DNA of 5,599 nt from Enterocloster bolteae (GTDB lineage Bacteria > Bacillota_A > Clostridia > Lachnospirales > Lachnospiraceae). The stretch lies in the NCBI GenBank assembly GCA_021769025.1, contig JAETTS010000196.1, positions 1 to 5,599 of the forward strand, read 5' to 3'. This document shows, piece after piece, positions 1 to 5,467 of this stretch (position 1 is its first letter; each line of letters starts with the position of its first letter). The notes beneath the pieces were generated by a model, which was given only the letters and a program-made list of their open reading frames with translations, made no database searches and was not told the DNA's origin. The position numbers and the translations under genes are program-made.

Positions 1-1
1 T

Positions 2-1657
2 TGGGTTCTCCTGGCATTTTTCCTGGTTATGCTTTTGTGTACCGTGATTTCCAGAATCTATGACAGCGTTACCATTCCAAAAGTCCGGACCACTGTGGCC
101 AAGCGAAAGACCGTGGAAACTGTGATAGAAGGAACAGGAACTGTGAAGGTGAAGGAGAAAACCTACCATACCATAATCCCAGGACTGCGGATTGGGAAGA
201 TCCAGGCATCTTTAGGAAATGAAGTGGAGGCGGGGGAGGTTCTTTTCTGGTATGATATGGAAGCTCTGGCGGAAACCAAGGAGAAATTGACCTGGGAATT
301 GGAGCAGCTGGCGTTGTCTGTAGAAAAGGAAAAGATTTCTCAGGAGCCGGTATCACAGATGACCCAGGCGGAGCTGGCCTTGTGGGAACTTAATCTGGCT
401 CAGAGGGAACTTGAGGAAGGGCGGATGGAACTGGAGGCATCTATGGCAGAGCATGACCAGGAAAAGAAGCGGCTGGAGGAGAAGTATATTGACAGCATGG
501 ATCTGACGGAAGAAGAACTGTGGATGCAGCAGGAGAGAGACTGGGAGTCGGCCAGAAATCATCTGGATATCACAAAGAATTCCAGGGATCGGGAGATGCG
601 GGCAGCCCAGAGAGTCATTGAGGATCTGGAAGAAGACATAAGTTCTATGACCGAGGAGGATGAATCGGCCAGGCGGAAGCTGGAGAAACAGTTGGAGAGA
701 GCGAGGGAAGATCTGGAAGACCTGGAGAATTCCTGGGAGGATCAGGTGGACGCTGCCCGATCCCAGCTGGAATTTGCTAGTGACCAGGAGGATCGAATTC
801 AGGCTGGCTTAACCACAGCTCAGGAGGCGCGGAAGGAAGCCTATGAGGTAGCTGTAAAGCAGCTTGAGGAACAGCTTGACACGGAAATTAAACAGGTAGG
901 AGACTTGGAGCGGGCGGTAGAGAAAGCCCAGTGGCAACTGGCTGTGGCACAGAAACAGGATACAGCTGCGCAGATGGCCCAGGAACAGCAAAACCGGATT
1001 TCCAATCTGACTGTTCGTGGAATGGAGCTGGATCAAAAGGAAAAGGAACGCAAGTTACACCAGGTGGAAGAATTGATGGAAACAGGAGGGCAGGTGTTGG
1101 CCTGGCAGAGCGGTGTGGTGACCGATCTGGAAATTATCACAGGAAAGACGGCAACCGGTGAGGAGTTGGTATCCCTGGCTGTAGGGGACAGCCAGTTTGA
1201 AGGAACCTTTCTGAAAGAGGAGCAGGAATTGGCAAAAGGAGATACCGTCAAACTGTCCATTCCTGGCACCAACCGATATAAGGAGGCGGTCATAAGCCGA
1301 ATGAACCTGCTTGGAGACACGGAAGGGATCTTTCAGGCGGATTTAGACGGGCTGGAACTGGAGTTGGGAACCATAACCAGCTATACCTGTACGAAACAGT
1401 CCGATCTGTTCCCCAATGTGATTCCTCTTGCAGGGCTTCGAAAGGATATGAAAGGGTATTATTGTCTGGTGGCGAAAACCAGATCTACCATACTGGGAGA
1501 AGAATTCCGGGCCGAGCGGGTGGATGTGGAGCTGATCTGTCAGGGAAGCACGGAGGCAGCTGTGGAAGGTGCTTTGTTTGAGGGAGACTGGGTAATCGTA
1601 GGGGAGAGCCAGGCTGTTGGAGAAGGAAGCAGGGTGAGGCCTGTGTCTGGATTTTAA
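2..1657 (+). CDS. HlyD/MacA-type membrane-fusion (efflux adaptor) protein, 5' partial
   Basis: The reading frame is open from the first bases of the window, so the true start lies upstream; 551 codons are visible. Residues here are counted from position 2. Residues 1-16 (WVLLAFFLVMLLCTVI) form a hydrophobic membrane anchor. Residues about 55-89, with GNEVEAGEVLF, look like the first half of a lipoyl/biotinyl-like domain. Residues about 90-355 are almost entirely charged, heptad-rich helix (Glu, Lys, Arg, Gln, Leu), a long coiled-coil hairpin. Residues about 360-397 (QSGVVTDLEIITG) form the second lipoyl half, followed by a beta-barrel and a C-terminal part with VIPLAGLRKDMKGYY and LFEGDWVIVGESQAVGEGSRV, typical of MacA-like adaptors. 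In this family the adaptor links an ABC or similar exporter to its extracytoplasmic path. The next gene, a MacB-like extracytoplasmic domain, fits an ABC export system. The ATPase and cargo are not visible, so the substrate is unknown. Confidence 0.88.
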   Translation, partial: WVLLAFFLVMLLCTVISRIYDSVTIPKVRTTVAKRKTVETVIEGTGTVKVKEKTYHTIIPGLRIGKIQASLGNEVEAGEVLFWYDMEALAETKEKLTWELEQLALSVEKEKISQEPVSQMTQAELALWELNLAQRELEEGRMELEASMAEHDQEKKRLEEKYIDSMDLTEEELWMQQERDWESARNHLDITKNSRDREMRAAQRVIEDLEEDISSMTEEDESARRKLEKQLERAREDLEDLENSWEDQVDAARSQLEFASDQEDRIQAGLTTAQEARKEAYEVAVKQLEEQLDTEIKQVGDLERAVEKAQWQLAVAQKQDTAAQMAQEQQNRISNLTVRGMELDQKEKERKLHQVEELMETGGQVLAWQSGVVTDLEIITGKTATGEELVSLAVGDSQFEGTFLKEEQELAKGDTVKLSIPGTNRYKEAVISRMNLLGDTEGIFQADLDGLELELGTITSYTCTKQSDLFPNVIPLAGLRKDMKGYYCLVAKTRSTILGEEFRAERVDVELICQGSTEAAVEGALFEGDWVIVGESQAVGEGSRVRPVSGF

Positions 1658-1660
1658 CTG

Positions 1661-1674
1661 TGAGCATATGTTCA
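1661..1674. other. Imperfect palindrome between adaptor and MacB-like gene
   Basis: TGAGCATATGTTCA is symmetrical except for one G/T pair on each side of the CATATG core. It lies in the short gap just before the ribosome binding site of the second gene. It could be a weak RNA hairpin or a chance palindrome; no T-run follows, so it is not a terminator. Confidence 0.25.
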
Positions 1675-1693
1675 TAGAAAGGGAGTAAATGGC

Positions 1694-2290
1694 ATGACAG
1701 GACAAAGGATCATCCGCTGGTTGCTGGCAGCGGTTTTGGGTATGGGAATATTGGGAATCGCAGCGGGGATCATCTGGTATCAGATGGCGTATAAGCCGTA
1801 CTGTATCCAGGTGGACTGCAGAGGAAGAGACTTTGACGTAGAGACCATAAAACGTTGGGAGGAACGGGAGAAAGACGGCTCTATGGGGATGATCCGTATA
1901 GCCGGATGGAGGATTGAGAGCCAGAAGATGGTGGCTTCTGTAAGTACGGGAAGAAGCCACAGGGCCTATATCCTCTGTGTATATGGTTCGATGGAATTGG
2001 TGGGTAAGGCATCTATTCTGTCTGGGCGTTATGGGCTGGCGGTGGAGGAAGACTATTGCGTCCTCACAGAGAGTCTGGCCAGACAGTTGTTCGGAGGCGT
2101 GGATGTGACAGGGCAATGGGTGGAGATGGAACGGGCAAAGATGGTGGTGGCAGGGGTGGTTGACACAGATGGTGATATCCTGATGGTGCCGGTGACAGAA
2201 GGACGGATGGAACAGGTGGCCGTGGAGTTTAAAGGGCGGATGGGGGCAAAGGAGAAGATGAAAGGGATGATTGAGGAAAATGGGAACTAA
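1694..2290 (+). CDS. Single-pass protein with MacB-like periplasmic-core domain (permease-like, lacks FtsX membrane part)
   Basis: A 198-residue protein. The ATG at 1694 follows an AAAGGGAG ribosome binding site (1678-1685) with 8 bp spacing, 36 bp after the adaptor gene, so co-transcription is likely. Residues about 7-29 form one membrane helix (WLLAAVLGMGILGIAAGIIW). The rest is extracytoplasmic. Residues about 108-157 match the signature end of a MacB_PCD domain as I know it: an SGR turn, LTESLARQLFG, an 'xxVTGQWVEM' strand, and VVAGVVD. In complete MacB/FtsX-type permeases this domain sits after the first helix and is followed by three more helices. Here the protein ends at residue 198 with no further hydrophobic segment. 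It is therefore either a stand-alone accessory subunit working with the adaptor, or a truncated permease. The stretch after its stop shows no obvious continuation in any frame. The family resemblance is fairly sure; the role is inferred. Confidence 0.8.
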   Translation: MTGQRIIRWLLAAVLGMGILGIAAGIIWYQMAYKPYCIQVDCRGRDFDVETIKRWEEREKDGSMGMIRIAGWRIESQKMVASVSTGRSHRAYILCVYGSMELVGKASILSGRYGLAVEEDYCVLTESLARQLFGGVDVTGQWVEMERAKMVVAGVVDTDGDILMVPVTEGRMEQVAVEFKGRMGAKEKMKGMIEENGN

Positions 2291-2422
2291 AAGAGGACAA
2301 AGACGGAGCGATGGAAGATTTGACGATTGTAACCGTTCAAAGGTCATCTGAACCGTTGTGGAGGATTAAAATTTAAAAGGAAAATTAAAAAGAAATTTGG
2401 AAAGGAAATTTGAAAAATCTTC
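2291..2422. other. AT-rich, A-tract-rich spacer upstream of the tRNA promoter
   Basis: No convincing gene is present. From about 2366 the + strand becomes purine-rich with repeated short A-tracts and AATT/AAATTT steps, and GAAATTTG occurs twice (2392-2399 and 2405-2412, 13 bp apart). The A/T-rich block just upstream of the -35 box at 2423 is where an UP element would sit on a strong stable-RNA promoter. That role is an inference. Two tiny frames here (ATG 2280, ATG 2311) are discussed under findings. Confidence 0.4.
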
Positions 2423-2432
2423 TTGAAGATTT
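2415..2432. promoter_or_regulatory. 18-bp perfect dyad overlapping the tRNA promoter -35
   Basis: AAATCTTC and GAAGATTT are exact inverted repeats separated by TT. The right arm and the centre cover the proposed -35 hexamer (2423-2428). It could be a protein-binding operator or the stem of a small hairpin at the end of the upstream transcript. There is no following T-run, and a G-run comes next, so a rho-independent terminator is unlikely. Confidence 0.35.
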
Positions 2433-2451
2433 GGGGGGCAGATGGTATACT
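2423..2451 (+). promoter_or_regulatory. Sigma-A promoter for tRNA-Val (extended -10)
   Basis: The -35 hexamer TTGAAG (2423-2428) and -10 hexamer TATACT (2446-2451) are separated by 17 bp. A TGG immediately before the -10 gives the extended -10 TGn motif. Transcription would start near 2458, leaving a 5' leader of about 54 nt for RNase P to remove before the tRNA at 2512. The A-tract-rich region upstream suits a strong stable-RNA promoter. Confidence 0.7.
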
Positions 2452-2511
2452 TACATAAAAGAAAGTTCGGGGTACAGAGTTGATACCAATTGTGCCCAAG
2501 TAGGATTTTGT

Positions 2512-2584
2512 GGAGACATAGCTCAGCTGGGAGAGCATCTGCTTGACGTGTAGAGGGTCGCAGGTTCGAGTCCTGTTGTCTCCA
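2512..2584 (+). tRNA. tRNA-Val (anticodon GAC)
   Basis: A complete 73-nt cloverleaf. The acceptor stem GGAGACA/TGTCTCC pairs perfectly over 7 bp, with T8, A9 and discriminator A at 2584. The D-stem is GCTC/GAGC. The anticodon stem is TCTGC/GTAGA with one G-T pair, and the loop TTGACGT places GAC at positions 34-36, reading the valine codons GUC and GUU. The variable loop is GGGTC. The T-arm is GCAGG-TTCGAGT-CCTGT. The 3' CCA is not encoded (A is followed by C and then a T-run), so it must be added by CCA-adding enzyme. It is a single tRNA gene with its own promoter and terminator, not part of a visible tRNA or rRNA cluster. Confidence 0.96.
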
Positions 2585-2636
2585 CTTTTTGTTATAAAAA
2601 ACCAGTATCTCAATATATTATTTCGTGTTTTCTGAG

Positions 2637-2665
2637 ACGGCGTAGCCTGGGGCTATGCCGTTTTT
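2637..2665 (+). terminator. Rho-independent terminator after tRNA-Val
   Basis: ACGGCGTAGCC (2637-2647) pairs with GGCTATGCCGT (2651-2661) to give an 11-bp stem with a single G-T pair and a TGG loop. A T-run (2661-2665) follows. It ends the tRNA transcript about 50 nt past the tRNA 3' end. No A-run precedes the stem, so it should work on the + strand only. A minor T-run directly after the tRNA (2586-2590) could contribute to 3' processing or release. Confidence 0.85.
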
Positions 2666-2873
2666 GGCGGATGTCCCGCTTTCTGGATGCTCTTGGAACC
2701 GTTCTTCCATTTCTTCTGGCCTGGATACCACAAGCGTTTGTTTCAAATATCATTTTAGTGCCATTTTAGTGCCATATAAAACCGATAAAGTCATAGATAG
2801 AATAAAGAGGTGTATAAAATGCACAAAAACTTAGGAATATATCATGAATAATCACTAAAAATGTAAAAGAATA
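2666..2873. other. Intergenic region between tRNA terminator and next promoter
   Basis: About 200 bp with no supported gene. Its left half (to about 2750) has near-genic composition and carries an open 43-codon minus-strand frame (2618-2749) without a good start or ribosome binding site. Its right half is AT-rich and contains the 11-bp tandem repeat. It could be a decayed remnant next to a tRNA, but no integrase or duplicated tRNA end is visible. Confidence 0.4.
2751..2775. repeat. 11-bp tandem repeat, CATTTTAGTGC x 2 plus CAT
   Basis: Two exact copies of CATTTTAGTGC (2751-2761, 2762-2772) are followed by a partial third copy, CAT. The end of the second copy reads AGTGCCATAT (2768-2777). That same 10-mer recurs at 2915-2924 in the leader of the TIM-barrel gene. 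One helical turn is about 10.5 bp, so the 11-bp period could place a protein on one face of the DNA. It could equally be a recombination scar or chance. Confidence 0.55.
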
Positions 2874-2901
2874 TTGCAAAAAATTGGATGTGTGTTATAA
2901 T
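2874..2901 (+). promoter_or_regulatory. Sigma-A promoter of the TIM-barrel/HAD/phosphorylase operon (extended -10)
   Basis: TTGCAA (2874-2879) and the perfect -10 TATAAT (2896-2901) are separated by 16 bp. TGT directly before TATAAT supplies an extended -10. The start site would be near 2908, giving a leader of only about 25 nt. That is too short for a riboswitch, so control would have to come from protein binding. I see no good match to a catabolite-repression cre box overlapping it. Confidence 0.75.
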
Positions 2902-2933
2902 AATAAAAAGCCATAGTGCCATATGGAGGGAGA

Positions 2934-3848
2934 ATGAAACTATCAACATCTACGAACTTATTGTTTTTAAGGCCAGATAAGAGAATCTACCCGCCCAAGC
3001 AGGCAGTGGAAAAAATCGTGAAAGCAGGTTTTGATACGCTGGACTTTAACTTTTATGATTGGGTCATCACAAAGGGCTCTCCGTATATGGAGGAGGATGG
3101 GGATGCGTGGCTGGCCGGGATGGCAGTACAGGCACGGCAGCTTGGGGCCAGGTACCGCCAGGCCCATGCGCATTTCTACAATTTTGCGTCGGATACGCTG
3201 GGAGATCAGGAGCGGGCATGGCAGCAGAAACAAGTGGTGCGTTCCATCCGGGGAGCCGGGGTATTGGGGGCTGAGGTTGTGGTGACGCACCCATGCACCT
3301 GTTTTGCACAGGAAGGGAATTATCGGACAATATCTAAAGAAAGAAACCGCAGGTATTTTTTGGAGCTTTTGGAAGAGACGAGGGACGTGAATATCAGGAT
3401 CGCCCTGGAGAATATGGCCGATGTAGATACTGCTCCCAAAAGAAAATATTGTGCAGATCCAGAGGAACTGGCTGATCTGGTTGACAGCATCCATGATGAA
3501 CGGCTTGGTATTTGCTGGGATTTTGAACATGGAGATCTGATGGGGCAGAATCAGCCGGAGATTGTGCGCTATCTGGGAAAACGCCTGATTGCTACCCATG
3601 TTTCGGAACAGCATGGATATGCGCCGGTATATTTGACCCACCGGCTTCCCATGACAGGGATGATCCGGTGGGAGCCGATCATGAAGGCGCTGCGCGACAT
3701 AGAGTACAACGGCTGCTTTTCTTATGAGGCACACAATTATCTGAATACACTGCCGGATTGCGCCATTGATTCGGCGTTGAAACTGGCCTGGGATATTGGC
3801 CGGTATCTTATGGATTTATATACGAATATCGAGGAGGGATGCCAATGA
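2934..3848 (+). CDS. Xylose-isomerase-like TIM-barrel protein (sugar isomerase/epimerase family)
   Basis: A 304-residue protein from the ATG at 2934, which follows GGAGGG (2925-2930). An in-frame GTG at 2916 lies upstream of this ribosome binding site and is unlikely. The fold is the AP_endonuc_2/xylose-isomerase-like TIM barrel, a family of metal-dependent sugar isomerases, epimerases and related lyases. Likely metal or active-site residues sit at the ends of successive strands: His78/His80 (AHAHFYNF), His119 (VVTHP), Glu159 (IALENM), Asp196 and His199 (CWDFEHGD), His222 (ATHVSEQHG) and Glu265 (SYEAHN). The segment TGMIRWEPIMKAL resembles the conserved 'G-x-I-x-W' stretch before the last strands. 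It has no signal peptide and should be cytoplasmic. It is first in an operon with a HAD phosphatase and a nucleoside phosphorylase, which suggests it acts on a freed sugar or sugar phosphate. The exact reaction cannot be read from the sequence. Confidence 0.9.
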   Translation: MKLSTSTNLLFLRPDKRIYPPKQAVEKIVKAGFDTLDFNFYDWVITKGSPYMEEDGDAWLAGMAVQARQLGARYRQAHAHFYNFASDTLGDQERAWQQKQVVRSIRGAGVLGAEVVVTHPCTCFAQEGNYRTISKERNRRYFLELLEETRDVNIRIALENMADVDTAPKRKYCADPEELADLVDSIHDERLGICWDFEHGDLMGQNQPEIVRYLGKRLIATHVSEQHGYAPVYLTHRLPMTGMIRWEPIMKALRDIEYNGCFSYEAHNYLNTLPDCAIDSALKLAWDIGRYLMDLYTNIEEGCQ

Positions 3849-4630
3849 TTCGTCTGGTTGTCAGCGATGTAGACGGAACAATGCTTGATGAGACGGAGCA
3901 GATACCTGAAAAAATAAACGATTTAAGACAGCTGATCGGCGAGAAGAAGGTGCTGTTTACCATTGCCAGCGGAAGGGAATATTCTCAGGTTAAGAGGTTG
4001 CAGGAACTTTTAGATATCCGTATACCCGTGATTTTATGCAATGGGACAGCCGCCAGAGATGAAAGGCAGTTTTACTGGTGTGAGTCAATCCCCGCAGATA
4101 TTCTGGAGGACGTTATAAGCCAGGCTGACGAGGCGGGAATGAGTGTTATCGTAAGCCTTCCCGACAAGGAATATGCGGTCAGAAAGACGGCGTTTGTGGA
4201 ACAGGTGGTTAAGCAGTACGGACGTTTTGGGGATATTCTGGATTTAAGCAGGAGGGGCTGGGATTCTGTTTCTGTACAGAAAATACTGATTATAGACAAA
4301 GGGAATCCGCAGGCATACCGCCAGATGCTGGAGATGCTTGAAGGCTATAGATCCCGGATTACATTTGTAGATTTCGGCGGCTCTGTGGATATCGTCCCGG
4401 AAGGCTGCACCAAAGCTTCCGGCATTCGGAAACTTTCAAAACATCTGGGGATTGAATTAAACCAGGTAATGGCGCTGGGAGACAGCTTCAATGATCTGGA
4501 AATGCTGAAAACCGCCGGCATAGGGGTGGCTGTCAATAATGCGGTAGAGGAGTTAAAAGAACAGGCGGGATATGTCTGCCAGGGAAGATATATTGACGGC
4601 GTGATAGAAGCTATCAGGAAATTTTGTTGA
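3845..4630 (+). CDS. Cof-type HAD-IIB family sugar-phosphate phosphatase
   Basis: A 261-residue protein. Two ATGs are close together. I prefer 3845, because the AGGAGGG ending at 3838 leaves 6 bp to it but almost none to the ATG at 3839. The 3845 start gives an ATGA overlap with the stop of the previous gene, so translation is probably coupled. Motif I is DVDGT (Asp8 nucleophile, Asp10 acid/base). Motif II is the Ser in ASGRE (Ser42), with ILCNGT at about 63-68 following. Motif III is Lys190 in VPEGCTKASGI. Motif IV is GDSFNDLEML (Asp213, Asn216, Asp217). About 85-180 forms the C2-type cap that sets substrate choice. All catalytic residues and the usual length of the Cof/YbiV-like family are present. 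Members usually dephosphorylate sugar phosphates or related small phosphates. Here a sugar phosphate arising from the neighbouring phosphorylase is a reasonable guess. Confidence 0.93.
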   Translation: MIRLVVSDVDGTMLDETEQIPEKINDLRQLIGEKKVLFTIASGREYSQVKRLQELLDIRIPVILCNGTAARDERQFYWCESIPADILEDVISQADEAGMSVIVSLPDKEYAVRKTAFVEQVVKQYGRFGDILDLSRRGWDSVSVQKILIIDKGNPQAYRQMLEMLEGYRSRITFVDFGGSVDIVPEGCTKASGIRKLSKHLGIELNQVMALGDSFNDLEMLKTAGIGVAVNNAVEELKEQAGYVCQGRYIDGVIEAIRKFC

Positions 4631-4645
4631 CAGGAGGAAGGAGCT

Positions 4646-5392
4646 ATGTGGGAACGTGATGGAAAAATGTACCACATTCAGTGCAGGAAAGGAGATATCG
4701 GAAAGTATGTGCTGCTTCCCGGAGATCCCTTTAGGACAGATTTGATTGCCTCCTACCTGGAAGAGGCGAAGCTGATTGCATATAACCGGGAACATAAGAC
4801 GTGGACAGGAACGCTGCTTGGGGAAAAGGTTTCCGTTACGTCTACAGGAATGGGATGCCCTTCAACTGCCATTGCCCTGGAGGAGCTGATCGCATGCGGA
4901 GCGGACACATTTATCAGAATCGGGACTGCAGGGTGCATTAGCCAGAATGTGAGAACGCAGGAGACGGTGGGAGGGATTGTGACTGCGGCAGTGCGGGATG
5001 AGGGAACCACCAGACAGTATGTGCCAGTTGAATATCCGGCGGTTGCAAACAGGCATATTGTGGAAGCCCTTGCCAGGAGTGCACAGAAGTTGGGATACCG
5101 CTTTGACGAGGGAATTACCTATACCAAAGACTCCCTGTACACACACATTTCACCGGAGACAGTACCTCTGGCCGAGTTGTATCAGAACAGACAAGCTGTG
5201 TGGGAGCGCGCCCGGGTGTTGCTGACAGAGATGGAAGCCTCCGCCGTGCTGGTGATCTCATCCATACGGGGATGCCGCGCATCCGGAATTATGGCATATT
5301 CCGACGTGGAGGACATTGCCAGTGCAGTGGACAAGTCCATACAGACTGCATGTGAGGCGGTAAAGCTTCTGATCATGGAGGATAAAAAATAA
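4646..5392 (+). CDS. Nucleoside phosphorylase, uridine phosphorylase (Udp)-related, NP-I superfamily
   Basis: A 248-residue protein. The ATG at 4646 has AGGAGG (4632-4637) 8 bp upstream and lies 15 bp after the HAD gene. NP-I enzymes split nucleosides with phosphate into base and (deoxy)ribose 1-phosphate. Recalling E. coli Udp, these residues match almost position for position: His10 (ribose side), Gly26/Asp27/Arg30 in LPGDPFR, Arg48 (NREH), Arg91/Thr94 in IRIGTAG, and Glu196-Met197-Glu198 (TEMEAS). STGMGCPSTAIALEEL and AAVRDEGTTRQYVPVEYPAVA are typical of the Udp group. Differences are notable. The second Thr of IGTTG is Ala95. The loop that carries Phe, Gln and Arg for uracil recognition in E. 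coli (DTFYPGQER) reads DSLYTHISPE here. YSD (Asp220) resembles the purine phosphorylase catalytic Asp. The phosphorolytic fold is therefore secure, but specificity for uridine is not, and I give no gene symbol. Confidence 0.9.
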   Translation: MWERDGKMYHIQCRKGDIGKYVLLPGDPFRTDLIASYLEEAKLIAYNREHKTWTGTLLGEKVSVTSTGMGCPSTAIALEELIACGADTFIRIGTAGCISQNVRTQETVGGIVTAAVRDEGTTRQYVPVEYPAVANRHIVEALARSAQKLGYRFDEGITYTKDSLYTHISPETVPLAELYQNRQAVWERARVLLTEMEASAVLVISSIRGCRASGIMAYSDVEDIASAVDKSIQTACEAVKLLIMEDKK

Positions 5393-5467
5393 ACTTGCAT
5401 GTGCCCGGAAGCTGGTACACCACCGCATAGAAAAGTCTGGCCGGCACATTGGTATACTTGAACTTAT
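5393..5467. other. Spacer after the phosphorylase gene, no clear terminator
   Basis: No T-run hairpin follows the phosphorylase stop. GTGCCCGG (5401-5408) could pair with CCGGCAC (5441-5447) with one bulge, but the loop is long and no U-tract follows. The operon may therefore continue beyond the window, or end within the structured segment to the right. Confidence 0.35.

Noticed and set aside
1343..2347. Long minus-strand frame (334 codons) rich in His, Pro, Leu, Ser and Cys
   Set aside because: It is the shadow of two purine-rich + strand genes with clear families; it has no domain, ribosome binding site or normal composition.
2415..2432. Terminator for the efflux operon at the AAATCTTC/GAAGATTT dyad
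   Set aside because: The stem is AT-rich and followed by a G-run, not a T-run.
2344..2613. Minus-strand 89-codon frame containing NRTRTCDPLHVKQMLSQLSY
   Set aside because: It is the antisense translation of tRNA-Val, a well-known source of false protein calls; the cloverleaf explains this stretch fully.
2618..2749. Minus-strand 43-codon open frame (…EEMEERFQEHPESGTSAKNG…)
   Set aside because: It overlaps the tRNA terminator, lacks an ATG with a ribosome binding site at its upstream end, and no family is recognised; at best a gene remnant.
2916..2933. GTG at 2916 as start of the TIM-barrel protein
   Set aside because: The GGAGGG ribosome binding site (2925-2930) lies after it and directly serves the ATG at 2934, where the conserved protein begins.
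2908..2933. Riboswitch or attenuator upstream of the TIM-barrel operon
   Set aside because: The promoter leaves a leader of only about 25 nt, too short for an aptamer and switching hairpin.
2967..3734. Minus-strand frame of 255 codons
   Set aside because: It lies entirely inside the TIM-barrel gene, which has conserved active-site residues, and it has no recognisable family features.
3839..3844. ATG at 3839 as start of the HAD phosphatase
   Set aside because: AGGAGGG ends immediately before it, too close to function; the ATG at 3845 has normal spacing and gives the usual MIRLVVSDVDGT N-terminus.
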